Position numbers and translations under genes: made by a program | NCBI GenBank assembly: GCA_902632605.1 | Contig: CACPDB010000006.1 | Location: forward strand, 1 to 64,000 | Direction of reading: 5' to 3' | From: an uncultured SAR86 cluster bacterium | GTDB taxonomy: Bacteria > Pseudomonadota > Gammaproteobacteria > Magnimaribacterales > AG-339-G14 | DNA: 64,000 nucleotides | The notes under the pieces: generated by a model | Told to the model about the DNA's origin: nothing | The model's input: the letters and a program-made list of their open reading frames with translations, nothing else | Databases searched by the model: none | Shown: one piece after another, positions 18,186 through 28,504 of the stretch | Position numbering within the stretch: position 1 is the stretch's first letter | Layout: every line of letters starts with the position of its first letter

Positions 18186-20275
18186 AAAGCAAATCACTTC
18201 AAAAAAACATCTCAGAAATAAAAGGGGTTGGTCCCAAAGTTAAAGAGGAGCTTAATAAAATTGGTATTAACTATATCGAAGACGCTCTCTTTTTATTGCC
18301 TAAAAAATATGAAAATAGAACAAAATTAACCTCTATAAAAGATTTAGTACCAGGGGAAGCGTTTCAATTTGAGGGAGAAATTCTTGAAAGCAAAACTATA
18401 TTTCCAGGCAGAAGGTCATTTATAGCAAGAATATCTGACGGCACAGGATTTTTACAAATTAGGTTATTCTATTTTTCATTTGCCCAAGCCAAAGCTTTTA
18501 AAGTTGGTTTGCATGTTAGAGGTTATGGTGTTGTAAGGACCAATGGCTCTTTGCTTCAGGTATTTCATCCAAGCTATAAAATCTTTGCATCATCTAATCG
18601 CCCTGTTTTAGATAATACTCTTACTCCAATATATTCTCTTGGCTCTTCGAAACTAACTCAATTTAGAGCAAGAAATATAATTAAAGAATGTTTAAAAGAA
18701 ATTGAGGAACTAAATCTTAACGAAAAAGAAATTGATTCGATATTTACACAACAAAAAATAAGTTCTTTATCTATTAAAGATGCACTGCTGAAAATTCATA
18801 GCCCATCAATTGAAGATGACATTATTAAAATCAATAGTTACAAGCATGAAGCTCAAGAACGTTTAATAGTAGAAGAATTAGCGACAAATCTTATTGGAGT
18901 AAAAATCGCCTCCGAAAAAATAAATAAACTTAAAGCAAAGCAAATGCCAATTTCAATAGAAGAAGTACAGTTATTTAAAGAAAATTTACCTTTTAAATTA
19001 ACTAATGCTCAAGAAAGAACGATTAAAGAAATTTCAGATGATATATCCCTTGCCAAGCCTATGAGGAGACTGGTCCAAGGTGACGTTGGTTCAGGAAAGA
19101 CAGTAGTAGCAGCGGTAAGTATGTATATATCTGCAAAAAATAATACTCAATCTGTTTTACTCTGTCCTACGGAGGTTTTAGCTGAACAACATTTCAAAAA
19201 CTTTTCATCATGGTTTAAAAGCTCAAATATAAAAATTGAATCATTAACTGGGAAAATGCCTGTCTCTAAAAGAGGAGAAATCTACCAAGGCTTAGAACAT
19301 GGCGAAATTGATATTTTGATTGGCACGCATGCGGTCTTTCAAGATAAAGTAAAAATGAAAAATCTAGGTCTAGTCGTAGTTGATGAACAACAAAGATTTG
19401 GTGTTAAACAAAGATTTGATTTAGTAAAAAAAAGTTCCAATCAAATAATGCCTCACCAATTATTTATGACCGCTACGCCCATACCAAGAACCCTAGCAAT
19501 GACTATTTTTGCTGATCTAGAAACTTCTAAAATTGATGAATTGCCGCCAGGCAGAAAACCAGTAGAAACTTTGGTCTTTAGTGATAAGAAAAAAGATGAA
19601 ATAGTTAAAAGATTGGAAACCGTATGTAAATTAGGTAATCAAGTTTTTTGGCTTTGTACTATGATTGAAGAATCCGAAAATCTAGATGTTCAAGCAGCAG
19701 ATGAAGCTAAAGAATGGATTAAAGAAAATACTAATGGTTTGAATGTTGGTCTTGTGCATAGCAAACTTCCAAAAGACCAAAGAGATAAGGCAATAGAAAA
19801 TTTTAGAAGTGGAAAAACTGATGTATTGGTATGTACGACTGTTATTGAAGTAGGTATGGATGTTCCTAATGCTAGTTTGATGGTTATTGAAAATGCCGAA
19901 AGACTGGGTTTAAGTCAATTACACCAATTAAGGGGAAGAGTCGGAAGGAAAGCAGATTTAGATGCTTATTGCGTTCTAATTTATCACGGGGAGATTGGTG
20001 AAATTGCTAAAGCTAGACTCGAAGCGATGAAATCGACTAATGATGGATTTGAAATCTCAGAGATCGACATGAAGTTGAGAGGTACTGGAGAAATTTTAGG
20101 CACCAAACAGTCTGGAGGAATAGAACTTAAAATCTCAGATTTATCTAGAGATGCTCATTTAATAAAAAAAGCAGAAAAACTTGTAGAGGGCTTAAATCAA
20201 AAAGATGAGGAGATATCTAAAATTCTTCTTGATAGGTGGCTGGGCGATAAACAAAATTTGATTATCGCCCAGTAA
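18182..20275 (+). CDS. recG: ATP-dependent DNA helicase RecG
   Basis: 'RRLVQGDVGSGKTVVA', 'VVDEQQRFGVKQR', 'FMTATPIPRTLA', 'QLHQLRGRVGR'. Confidence 0.97.
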   Translation: MKSKSLQKNISEIKGVGPKVKEELNKIGINYIEDALFLLPKKYENRTKLTSIKDLVPGEAFQFEGEILESKTIFPGRRSFIARISDGTGFLQIRLFYFSFAQAKAFKVGLHVRGYGVVRTNGSLLQVFHPSYKIFASSNRPVLDNTLTPIYSLGSSKLTQFRARNIIKECLKEIEELNLNEKEIDSIFTQQKISSLSIKDALLKIHSPSIEDDIIKINSYKHEAQERLIVEELATNLIGVKIASEKINKLKAKQMPISIEEVQLFKENLPFKLTNAQERTIKEISDDISLAKPMRRLVQGDVGSGKTVVAAVSMYISAKNNTQSVLLCPTEVLAEQHFKNFSSWFKSSNIKIESLTGKMPVSKRGEIYQGLEHGEIDILIGTHAVFQDKVKMKNLGLVVVDEQQRFGVKQRFDLVKKSSNQIMPHQLFMTATPIPRTLAMTIFADLETSKIDELPPGRKPVETLVFSDKKKDEIVKRLETVCKLGNQVFWLCTMIEESENLDVQAADEAKEWIKENTNGLNVGLVHSKLPKDQRDKAIENFRSGKTDVLVCTTVIEVGMDVPNASLMVIENAERLGLSQLHQLRGRVGRKADLDAYCVLIYHGEIGEIAKARLEAMKSTNDGFEISEIDMKLRGTGEILGTKQSGGIELKISDLSRDAHLIKKAEKLVEGLNQKDEEISKILLDRWLGDKQNLIIAQ

Positions 20276-20282
20276 AAAAAAT

Positions 20283-22265
20283 TTAAAGCAATGGGGAAAT
20301 AACTAAACTCACTATTGCCATAACATTAATAAGAATGTTCATTGAAGGTCCTGAAGTATCTTTAAAGGGATCCCCCACAGTATCTCCAACAACGGCTGCC
20401 GAATGAGTATCGGTACCCTTCCCTCCAAGGTTTCCTTTTTCAATATATTTTTTAGCGTTATCCCAAGCTCCACCGGCATTAGCCATCATTAAAGCCATCG
20501 CAACACATCCGATGAGTCCACCACCAAGCATTCCGCCCAAAGATTCTGCACCTAAACCAAAACCTACGACAGCAGGAGCACCAACTGCGATAACGCCTGG
20601 AATAAGCATTCTTTTCAAAGCTGCTGAAGTAGCAATGTCTACGCATTTCGCTGTATCTGGTTCTGCATTTCCTTCGAGTAATCCTGGAATTTCCCTGAAC
20701 TGTCTTCTGATTTCATTAATCATCTCAAAGGCAGCGTCTCCAACTGCAGTCATTGTGATTGAAGAAATTAAAAAAGGAATTGAGATACCAATAAACATTC
20801 CAACTAAAACGCGAGGATCTGAAAGAAGCAGTTCAAACTCTCCTTTATTATGAGCAACCGTTTCTACGAAAGCTGCGATAATAGCTAAAGCTGCTAAGGC
20901 AGCAGCACCAATTGCAAAGCCCTTTCCTATAGCTGCAGTTGAGTTTCCTACCTCATCTAGGCCATCTGTAATTTCTCTAGTTTCAGGGCCCATACCAGCC
21001 ATTTCAGCAATACCACCGGCATTATCTGCGACAGGTCCATAAGCATCTATAGCCATGGTTATACCAACTGTAGCAAGCATTCCTACAGCAGCTATTCCAA
21101 CTCCATATAGACCAGTCAAACTTGTTGATATCCAAATTATTGTTGCAAGCACAAGGATTGGAAGAACCACAGATTGCATACCAACAGCTAAGCCAGTAAT
21201 CATTACAGTTGCCGGGCCAGTTTCTCCTGATTTTGCAATCTGCCTAATTGGACTGCTTCCAGTGTAATACTCAGTAATCAGTCCTATGAGAACTCCTCCG
21301 ACTGCACCAGTTAGAACAGCAAGCCAAATGTTAACAAATCCTTCTCCAATGAATAATTGAATTAGAAAATACGCAGCTACGATGAATAAAACAGCTGACC
21401 CTATGGTACCGGTTCTTAAAGCAGCATCAGGTGACATTGAAGAAAATGCTTTGACAATAATTATTCCAAGAACTGAGGCTATTAGTCCAATAGAAGCAAG
21501 CGCAAGAGGTAGAAGCATCATTCCAGAATCGTCTAATGTCGATGCAATAGCAATTGAAGCAATCATCGCTCCGCAATAAGATTCAAAAATATCAGAACCC
21601 ATACCAGCAACATCACCAACATTGTCTCCAACGTTATCAGCAATTACGCCAGGATTTCTTGGATCATCTTCGGGAATACCTGCCTCAACCTTACCTACTA
21701 AATCAGCACCAACATCCGCACTTTTGGTATAAATCCCGCCACCTACTCTTGAAAATAAAGCTACACAGGATGCTCCCATTCCAAATCCTTCGATAGCTCT
21801 GGCAGTTGCTGGATCTCCTCCAAAATAAAAATACAATCCACCTAAACCTACAAGTCCTAAAGAAGCTACACACAAACCCATAATCGAACCACCATAAAAG
21901 GCAATTGAAAGGGCTACTTTTGAGCCTTTTTCAGCTGCAGCGGTTGCTGTTCTGGAGTTTGCTTTGGTTGCAGAAAACATTCCAAGCCAACCTGCTAAAG
22001 ATGAAGAAAGAGCTCCTGCTGTAACTGCAAGTGCGGTATTAAAACCCAGAGCAAAATAAGATAAAGCAATTAAAACTAAAACAAAGAAAAATAAATATGT
22101 GTATTCTCGGCGCATGAAAACCATTGCTCCTAAGTGAATTTGGTCAGCAATTTTTTTTACTTTTTCAGAACCTTCGTCATAACTGACAACAATAAAATAA
22201 ATAACTAATGCTATTAACAAACCGAAAAGGCCGAAAATTGGTGGCATAGAAATATAAGTTTCCAT
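20283..22265 (-). CDS. hppA: Membrane-bound proton-translocating pyrophosphatase
   Basis: '[55 protein letters not shown]'; '[29 protein letters not shown]'. Confidence 0.97.
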   Translation of the reverse strand: METYISMPPIFGLFGLLIALVIYFIVVSYDEGSEKVKKIADQIHLGAMVFMRREYTYLFFFVLVLIALSYFALGFNTALAVTAGALSSSLAGWLGMFSATKANSRTATAAAEKGSKVALSIAFYGGSIMGLCVASLGLVGLGGLYFYFGGDPATARAIEGFGMGASCVALFSRVGGGIYTKSADVGADLVGKVEAGIPEDDPRNPGVIADNVGDNVGDVAGMGSDIFESYCGAMIASIAIASTLDDSGMMLLPLALASIGLIASVLGIIIVKAFSSMSPDAALRTGTIGSAVLFIVAAYFLIQLFIGEGFVNIWLAVLTGAVGGVLIGLITEYYTGSSPIRQIAKSGETGPATVMITGLAVGMQSVVLPILVLATIIWISTSLTGLYGVGIAAVGMLATVGITMAIDAYGPVADNAGGIAEMAGMGPETREITDGLDEVGNSTAAIGKGFAIGAAALAALAIIAAFVETVAHNKGEFELLLSDPRVLVGMFIGISIPFLISSITMTAVGDAAFEMINEIRRQFREIPGLLEGNAEPDTAKCVDIATSAALKRMLIPGVIAVGAPAVVGFGLGAESLGGMLGGGLIGCVAMALMMANAGGAWDNAKKYIEKGNLGGKGTDTHSAAVVGDTVGDPFKDTSGPSMNILINVMAIVSLVISPLL

Positions 22266-22318
22266 AAGTGACTCTCCCGAGAATAAAAACGCTAATTTAC
22301 CAGATTAGTAACTATTTT

Positions 22319-23554
22319 TTAACTAATAAAATCTTTTCTTGAGAGCTGATTTTCTGAATTTGCAACAATGCAAGAGATAGTCGCATCTCCTGATACGTTT
22401 ACCGCTGTTCTTAACATGTCCAATAATCTATCAACACCAATGATTAAAGCGATTCCTTCAACTGGTAATCCTACTTGTTGGAGAACCATAGCTAACATGA
22501 TAAGTCCTACCCCAGGAACTCCGGCGGTTCCAATTGAAGCTAAAGTTGCTGTGATGATAACCATTAAATATTCCACCATGCTCAAATCAACTTGGTAAAC
22601 CTGAGCAATAAATACAGTTGCTACACCTTGCATAATTGCAGTGCCATCCATATTTATGGTTGTTCCCAAAGGAATACAGAAAGAACTTACGGATTTATCA
22701 ACGCCTAGTTTTTCTTCTACAGTTTTCAAAGTTACGGGCATGGTTGCACTGCTTGAAGATGTACTGAAAGCAAAAATAATGGCTTCTCTCATTTTTGTGA
22801 AGAAAATAAAAGGATTAATTTTTGCTAACGAAGTTAGTAACAAGCTATAAGTAAATGCAGCATGAAATATTAAAACCCCTACGACGATTAGAAAATAATT
22901 AATCAATGTGAAGATAATTGATATTCCCAAAGACGAGAAAGTTGAGAATATCAAACAAAATACTCCTATCGGCGAAAGCCAAATTACAAAATTGACAATG
23001 TTTAAAATAATTTCATTTAAATCTATGAAGAACGATCTTACTTTTGAAGTTTCGTTTGAAATTTTGTTTATGCCATACCCAAATAAAATAGCAAATATTA
23101 TGATCTGAATCATATTTCCCGCTGCCATGGCTTCAATTGGATTGCTGGGAAACAAATTTACAAAAGTATCTTTAAGAGATGGAATGGAATCTTGTTCAAA
23201 AGATGAATTACTTACCATGCTAACTCCATTTGCCATTTCAAAGAAAGAACTTACAAATAAAGCGCTAATAATTGCCAACGCAGTGGTGAATAAATAAAGT
23301 GCTATTGCTTTAGAGCTGATGGACAGAAGCTGCTTATTGGAACTTAGGTTAGAAACTCCCACTACCAAAGATACAAAGACCAAAGGAACAACTAACAATT
23401 TAAGAAGAGAAAGAAAAATACTTCCTAATGCATCAATAAATTCTGAAAAGAAATTTAAAAAACTTGGTAAATTTTCCTGAAAAACAGAGTTAGAGATACT
23501 TCCTAAAATTATTCCCAGAAGCATTCCAAGAAGGATTTTTGCAGTTAAAGACAT
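22319..23554 (-). CDS. Dicarboxylate/amino acid:cation symporter (DAACS family)
   Basis: 'AFSTSSSSATMPVTL', 'PLGTTINMDGTAIMQGVATVFIAQ', 'GTAGVPGVGLIML'. Confidence 0.93.
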   Translation of the reverse strand: MSLTAKILLGMLLGIILGSISNSVFQENLPSFLNFFSEFIDALGSIFLSLLKLLVVPLVFVSLVVGVSNLSSNKQLLSISSKAIALYLFTTALAIISALFVSSFFEMANGVSMVSNSSFEQDSIPSLKDTFVNLFPSNPIEAMAAGNMIQIIIFAILFGYGINKISNETSKVRSFFIDLNEIILNIVNFVIWLSPIGVFCLIFSTFSSLGISIIFTLINYFLIVVGVLIFHAAFTYSLLLTSLAKINPFIFFTKMREAIIFAFSTSSSSATMPVTLKTVEEKLGVDKSVSSFCIPLGTTINMDGTAIMQGVATVFIAQVYQVDLSMVEYLMVIITATLASIGTAGVPGVGLIMLAMVLQQVGLPVEGIALIIGVDRLLDMLRTAVNVSGDATISCIVANSENQLSRKDFIS

Positions 23555-23560
23555 TTGAGA

Positions 23561-23752
23561 TTAGTAGCTTTTTCCGCCCTCCAAAGGAACCATCTCAAAA
23601 TCCTCTTTTCCAACTCCGCAGTCAGGACAAACCCAGTCAAATGGAACATCTTCCCATTTTGTTCCCGGTTCGATGCCATCTTCAGGCCAGCCTTCAGCTT
23701 CATCGTAAATCAATCCGCAGACAATGCATTCCCACTTAATGTATTCTTCCAT
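23561..23752 (-). CDS. Rubredoxin
   Basis: Two CxxC knuckles: '[15 protein letters not shown]' and '[14 protein letters not shown]'. Confidence 0.96.
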   Translation of the reverse strand: MEEYIKWECIVCGLIYDEAEGWPEDGIEPGTKWEDVPFDWVCPDCGVGKEDFEMVPLEGGKSY

Positions 23753-23795
23753 AACTAAATAAGTTTAATATCTCTATGAAGTTTGGATTATATTC

Positions 23796-24647
23796 ATGTT
23801 GGGCATTTTAAAAAACTATTTTTTCCTTCTAAGACTAGATAAACCCATTGGCGTGTATCTTCTTCTGTGGCCGTCTTTAACGGCGTTATGGCTTGCTTCT
23901 GAAGGCAATCCAGAGCTTTTAATTGTAATAATTTTTTGTCTTGGCAGTTTTTTCATGAGATCCGCAGGAGTAATCATGAATGATTTCCTTGATCAAGACA
24001 TCGATAGAAAGGTATTGAGAACATTTAATAGGCCTATAGCCAATTATTCTGTCTCAAATAAAGAAGCTCTAGCTTTGTTCTTAATATTGATGATTTTGTC
24101 TTCAAGTTTACTTCTTTTTTTAAATCTCAAAAGTTTATATATAGCTTTATTTTGCATTCTATTAATTTCTACCTATCCTCTGATGAAAAGATTCTTACCT
24201 ATTCCTCAACTGTACTTGGGGGTTTGTTATTCCATGGGAATATTTATGGCCTATGCATTCTATCAAGGAACATTTCCTTTAAGTTGTTGGCTGTTGTTTT
24301 TTGGAAACATCTTTTGGGTACTTGCGTACGATACAGTTTATGCATTGTCAGACAGACAAGATGATTTATTAATCAACGTAAAAAGCTCTGCAATTTATTT
24401 TCAAGGTAAAGAAAAGTTAATTTTATGGATAAGTTATTTTTTACTTATAACTTTTCTCCTAATAATAGGAGTTTTTAATTCCTTTTCTTTATTATATTAC
24501 TTAGCGCTTTCAGCAAATATTTTATTGATCCTTTTTTTGATGATCACTACTAATTTTGAAAAACCATCTGATTGTTCTAAATTTTTTAGAAAAAACCATT
24601 GGCTGGGTATAGGAATATTTTTGAGCTTTGTTGCTGCTTTTGTATAA
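23796..24647 (+). CDS. ubiA: 4-hydroxybenzoate octaprenyltransferase
   Basis: 'RLDKPIGVYLLLWPSLTALWLAS', 'NDFLDQDIDRKVLRTFNRP', 'YDTVYALSDRQDD'. Confidence 0.95.
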   Translation: MLGILKNYFFLLRLDKPIGVYLLLWPSLTALWLASEGNPELLIVIIFCLGSFFMRSAGVIMNDFLDQDIDRKVLRTFNRPIANYSVSNKEALALFLILMILSSSLLLFLNLKSLYIALFCILLISTYPLMKRFLPIPQLYLGVCYSMGIFMAYAFYQGTFPLSCWLLFFGNIFWVLAYDTVYALSDRQDDLLINVKSSAIYFQGKEKLILWISYFLLITFLLIIGVFNSFSLLYYLALSANILLILFLMITTNFEKPSDCSKFFRKNHWLGIGIFLSFVAAFV

Positions 24648-25796
24648 ATGAAAGAAATTAAATTTAATAATTCGATTAGCACAATTGACAAAAAAAACTG
24701 GAACAAACTAATTCCAGAAAATGATTACCCTTTTTTAAAATACGAATTTCTTGAGCTACTAGAAATAACAAATTGTGTAGGAAAAAATACTGGTTGGCAT
24801 CCTGCGCACATTTCCATAGAAGAAAATAACGAAATTTTAGGGGCAATGCCTCTTTACATTAAAACCGATTCCTCTGGAGAGTTTGTTTTTGATTACTCTT
24901 GGGCAAACGCTTTTTATCAACATGGTTTAGATTATTATCCTAAATTGGTTTCCTCCATACCCTTTACTCCTGCTACTGGTCCAAGAATTCTTCATCAAGA
25001 TAAAGAATCAGCAGATCATATATTTTCTCTAATTCTTTCAGGTGTTAAAAAGCTTAGCGAGGAAAATAATATATCTTCCTGGCATGTCTTGTTTCCAGAA
25101 GAAAAAGATATAAACGTATTTTCTGAGAAATCTCTCAGCGTAAGGAAAAATGCTCAGTTTATTTGGTTTAATGAAAACTTTAATACATTCGATGACTTCG
25201 TTGATACTTTTAGATCAAGACATAGAAAAAATGTAAAAAAAGAAAGAGAAAGGGTTTTAAGCCAAGGCATAGACATACAAACTTTCTCAGGAACTGATTT
25301 GAACCAAGAGTTGATGATGCAGTTTTATGAATTTTACTTATCAACAAATCTAAAGCGCAGTGGACATTTTGGATATCTTACAAAAGAATTTTTTGAAGGA
25401 TGTCTTGATACGATAAATGAAAATATCGTTCTTGTGCTAGCAAAAGATACAAATAATAATTCCTTGGTTGGAGGATCAATGTTTTTTAAAGATAGGGAAA
25501 ATTTATATGGACGTTATTGGGGCTGCTCAGCTGAATACGATTGCTTACATTTTGAATGCTGTTACTACCAAGGAATAGAGTTTGCAATTAAAAATAAACT
25601 CAATAAGTTTGACCCTGGCGTTCAAGGCGAACATAAAATTAAAAGAGGTTTTAAGCCAACAATTACATATTCTGCACATTGGATATCTGAACCCAGCTTT
25701 AGAGATGCGATAGAAAATTTTGTGAATAACGAAGAACAACATATAAACGCCTATGTCAAAGCAACAAGCAAATACCTCCCTTTTAAAAGTATTTAA
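24648..25796 (+). CDS. GNAT-superfamily/peptidoglycan-recognition-like protein (DUF482/COG3146)
   Basis: 'FRSRHRKNVKKERERVLSQGI', 'LYGRYWGCSAEYDCLHFECCYYQGIEFAI', 'FDPGVQGEHKIKRGF'. Confidence 0.88.
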   Translation: MKEIKFNNSISTIDKKNWNKLIPENDYPFLKYEFLELLEITNCVGKNTGWHPAHISIEENNEILGAMPLYIKTDSSGEFVFDYSWANAFYQHGLDYYPKLVSSIPFTPATGPRILHQDKESADHIFSLILSGVKKLSEENNISSWHVLFPEEKDINVFSEKSLSVRKNAQFIWFNENFNTFDDFVDTFRSRHRKNVKKERERVLSQGIDIQTFSGTDLNQELMMQFYEFYLSTNLKRSGHFGYLTKEFFEGCLDTINENIVLVLAKDTNNNSLVGGSMFFKDRENLYGRYWGCSAEYDCLHFECCYYQGIEFAIKNKLNKFDPGVQGEHKIKRGFKPTITYSAHWISEPSFRDAIENFVNNEEQHINAYVKATSKYLPFKSI

Positions 25797-26391
25797 AAAT
25801 CATAAATCAAAAGAAAAGATTTTTTATCTCGCCAAAAAAGACAAAGATTTAATTGATTTGTTTATCAATTTTTCTGATTTCGAGGAATATAAAAGGGACA
25901 AAGGCTTTAAAGGAATTTTGCAATTGATTATTGAGCAACAGCTATCTGTTGCTTCAGCAAACGCAATATTTAGAAAGCTAAAGATAAAAATGCCAAATAT
26001 TTCTCCAGAATCTTTTTTAAAAATAAAAGAATCAGATTTAAAAAAATGCGGTTTAAGCAAACAGAAAATTGATTACTTAACTGGCCTAGCGAAAAAATGT
26101 AAGAATAAGGAAATCAATTTCAGGAAAATTCACAAAATGGATGATGAAAATTTAGTGAAAGAAATTACTAAAATTAAAGGCATTGGACCATGGACAGCTC
26201 AATGTTACATGCTTGCTTCACTTAGAAGAAATGATGTGTGGCCAGTAGCTGACTTAGGTTTAATGGAAGCGGTGAAAAGAATAAAAGGACTTAAAAAGAG
26301 ACCTTCAGAAGAAGATATGGAAAAAATTTCTCAAATTTGGAGACCTTATAGAAGTACTGTGGCTAATGTGCTATGGGCATCTTATGACTAA
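25753..26391 (+). CDS. DNA-3-methyladenine glycosylase II (AlkA-type HhH-GPD)
   Basis: 'LQLIIEQQLSVASANAIF', HhH-GPD 'KIKGIGPWTAQCYMLASLRRNDVWPVADLGL'. Confidence 0.92.
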   Translation: MSKQQANTSLLKVFKNHKSKEKIFYLAKKDKDLIDLFINFSDFEEYKRDKGFKGILQLIIEQQLSVASANAIFRKLKIKMPNISPESFLKIKESDLKKCGLSKQKIDYLTGLAKKCKNKEINFRKIHKMDDENLVKEITKIKGIGPWTAQCYMLASLRRNDVWPVADLGLMEAVKRIKGLKKRPSEEDMEKISQIWRPYRSTVANVLWASYD

Positions 26392-26427
26392 ATTTTAAAA
26401 TGAATAAAATCTCTATAGACTGATTAA

Positions 26428-26868
26428 ATGTTTAAAACCTATCGAAATTTAAAAAGCTTGCATACCCTTTATGAGCAGAATTTCGTTTTAATAGATAAGC
26501 TCTCTGGCGAACTCAATAAACACAATAAATTTTCTTTTCAAGTTGGAAATCTTGCAATCAAAAGCCAAGTTAGCATTTCAAAAAAGCAGTTATCAAAATT
26601 TACCGATGAACTTGAATTCCTAATCAATGATGTTACCGGAATAAAAGATATTGTTATCAAATGCAGAACTTACAAAGAAGCTAAAATGGTTGAAGTGATT
26701 GAATTTCAAAATTTTCATAAAGATTTGTTGTCTATTTTTAAATTAAAAAAAATGAATTTTGAAAAAGATGAACGATTTCAATGGAATCTTTTTATGAATC
26801 AATTTTTGAATTATTCTATTCTCCATGGAAGTGCAGTTGAAGATTATTTACCTTCATGGATTCAATAG
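26428..26868 (+). CDS. DUF1249 family protein
   Basis: 'MFKTYRNLKSLHTLYEQNFVLIDKL', immediately upstream of a YqiA-like esterase. Confidence 0.75.
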   Translation: MFKTYRNLKSLHTLYEQNFVLIDKLSGELNKHNKFSFQVGNLAIKSQVSISKKQLSKFTDELEFLINDVTGIKDIVIKCRTYKEAKMVEVIEFQNFHKDLLSIFKLKKMNFEKDERFQWNLFMNQFLNYSILHGSAVEDYLPSWIQ

Positions 26869-27400
26869 TTCAGCAGAATCAAAAAAATCAAAAATTTTAG
26901 ATTCTTATTTAGAAAGAAAAGAACTTATCAATTTAGAATCTCCTAACTTAAATACCTCTCCCTCAAAAGCTATCTCTCAAATAGAGAAAATAATTAAAGA
27001 AAGTTCTAATAGGGTTTGTGTAGTAGGAAGTTCTCTCGGAGGATTATATGCAACTTTTGTGGCAGATAAATTCGATCTTAGATCAGTGACAATAAATCCA
27101 GTAGTGACAAATCATATCTCCGAAATGAAGGACCTAGTAGGTCCTCATAAAAACTTTCATACGGATGAAGAATATGAGTTTTCAATGAAGGATTACTTAG
27201 ATTTACAAAAATTAGGTCTAAAAGAACTTAAAGAACCCTTAAATCACTTATGTCTAATAAAGATGTCAGATGAAGTTTTAGATCACAATAAAACGTTAGA
27301 ATATTTTTCTAAATCTTATGTGCTTAGCGAAAAAGGGGGGAATCATAGTTATGATGACTTTTTTGAAAAAATTCCTTTGATTTTAGACTATATGTACTAA
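26825..27400 (+). CDS. YqiA-like alpha/beta-fold esterase
   Basis: 'IIYLHGFNSSAESKKS', 'VVGSSLGGLYATFVADKF', 'NPVV'; the true start may be a few codons downstream. Confidence 0.85.
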   Translation: MEVQLKIIYLHGFNSSAESKKSKILDSYLERKELINLESPNLNTSPSKAISQIEKIIKESSNRVCVVGSSLGGLYATFVADKFDLRSVTINPVVTNHISEMKDLVGPHKNFHTDEEYEFSMKDYLDLQKLGLKELKEPLNHLCLIKMSDEVLDHNKTLEYFSKSYVLSEKGGNHSYDDFFEKIPLILDYMY

Positions 27401-27453
27401 AATAGTGCAAATTAAGCACTAAATAGAGACAAAAAATGCACTATTTTATAGCA
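27393..27453. promoter_or_regulatory. Putative NtrC-type operator cluster upstream of glutamine synthetase
   Basis: TGTACTAAAATAGTGCA (27393-27409), partial AAGCACTAAATAGAGAC, and TGCACTATTTTATAGCA (27437-27453), near the NtrC consensus TGCAC-N7-GTGCA; upstream of the probable start at 27502. Confidence 0.6.
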
Positions 27454-27501
27454 ATTACTTTGCTAATATTTTCTCCTAAATTTATTTACACGGAGAATAC
27501 A

Positions 27502-28485
27502 ATGACAGACTTTAAAACGTACGAATATATTTGGCTAGATGGATACACTCCTGAAGCAAATATGCGAAGTAAAGTAAAAGCTACTGATGAAGATACAGCT
27601 CCAGACTGGTCTTTTGATGGTTCATCAACACAACAAGCAGATGGAGGCAGTTCAGATTGTCTTTTGTTACCTGTACAAACTTATGAAAACCCCAATGGGC
27701 ATGACTTAGTAATGACTCAGGTGCAGGCAGCAGACCATACAACACACCCTTCTAATTTTAGAGCCGCTGCTGCGGAAGTAGTTACAGATGAATGGTGGTT
27801 TGGATTTGAACAAGAATTTTTCTTTACCGATCCAAAAACTGGTGAACCTCTTGGTTGGGAAGACGGCACTCCAGAAAGAGAACAAGGAGAATATTATTGT
27901 GGTGTTGGTGCAAGTAACGTTGTGGGTAGAGAAATTTCTGATGCTCATTTGCATGCCTGTCTTGATCTTGGAATCACACTGACAGGAACAAATGCTGAAG
28001 TTGCTTTAGGACAATGGGAATACCAATGTTTTGGAAAAGGAATCAAAGCTGCTGATGACTTGTGGGTAAGCAGATATATGCTTTTCAAAATAGCTGAAGA
28101 ATTTGGCGTTGGGGTAAATATTCATCCTAAACCAAAAACAGGAGACTGGAACGGTTCTGGTATGCACACTAACTTTTCTAATGAAGAAATGAGATCAAAA
28201 GGTTCAAAAGAGCTTTTTGAAGGAATGTGTGAAAAACTTGGAAAAGTTCATGATGATGGAATTGCTTCTTATGGTTCTGACAATGACATGAGACTAACAG
28301 GACTGCATGAAACTCAAAAAATCACGGAATTCTCCTACGGAGTAAGTGATAGAGGAGCCAGTATTAGGATACCAGTCTATACAGTTGAACATGATTGGAA
28401 TGGATATTTAGAAGACAGAAGACCTGCTTCTAATGCAGATCCTTACAAAATTTTAGCGCACATTGTAGGTACGCTGACTAAATAA
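27502..28485 (+). CDS. Glutamine synthetase, type II (eukaryotic-like GSII)
   Basis: 'YEYIWLDGYTPEANMRSK', 'WSFDGSSTQQADGGSSDCLL', 'WWFGFEQEFFF', 'GSGMHTNFS', 'RPASNADPY'. Start set at 27502 (GGAGA upstream); the 22-codon extension to 27436 overlaps the operator-like repeats. Confidence 0.93.
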   Translation: MTDFKTYEYIWLDGYTPEANMRSKVKATDEDTAPDWSFDGSSTQQADGGSSDCLLLPVQTYENPNGHDLVMTQVQAADHTTHPSNFRAAAAEVVTDEWWFGFEQEFFFTDPKTGEPLGWEDGTPEREQGEYYCGVGASNVVGREISDAHLHACLDLGITLTGTNAEVALGQWEYQCFGKGIKAADDLWVSRYMLFKIAEEFGVGVNIHPKPKTGDWNGSGMHTNFSNEEMRSKGSKELFEGMCEKLGKVHDDGIASYGSDNDMRLTGLHETQKITEFSYGVSDRGASIRIPVYTVEHDWNGYLEDRRPASNADPYKILAHIVGTLTK

Positions 28486-28504
28486 ATCTCAAGGTGTAAA
28501 GTGT

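Noticed and set aside
20512-21796. Several + strand ORFs (20512, 21055, 21382, 21554) opposite hppA
   Set aside because: Shadow ORFs antisense to a highly conserved gene, with low-complexity compositions and no recognizable domains.
27436-27501. In-frame 22-codon N-terminal extension (MHYFIAITLLIFSPKFIYTENT) of glutamine synthetase, resembling a signal peptide
   Set aside because: It overlaps NtrC-like operator repeats, and a GGAGA Shine-Dalgarno precedes the ATG at 27502, which gives the normal GSII N-terminus; an exported GS is unlikely.
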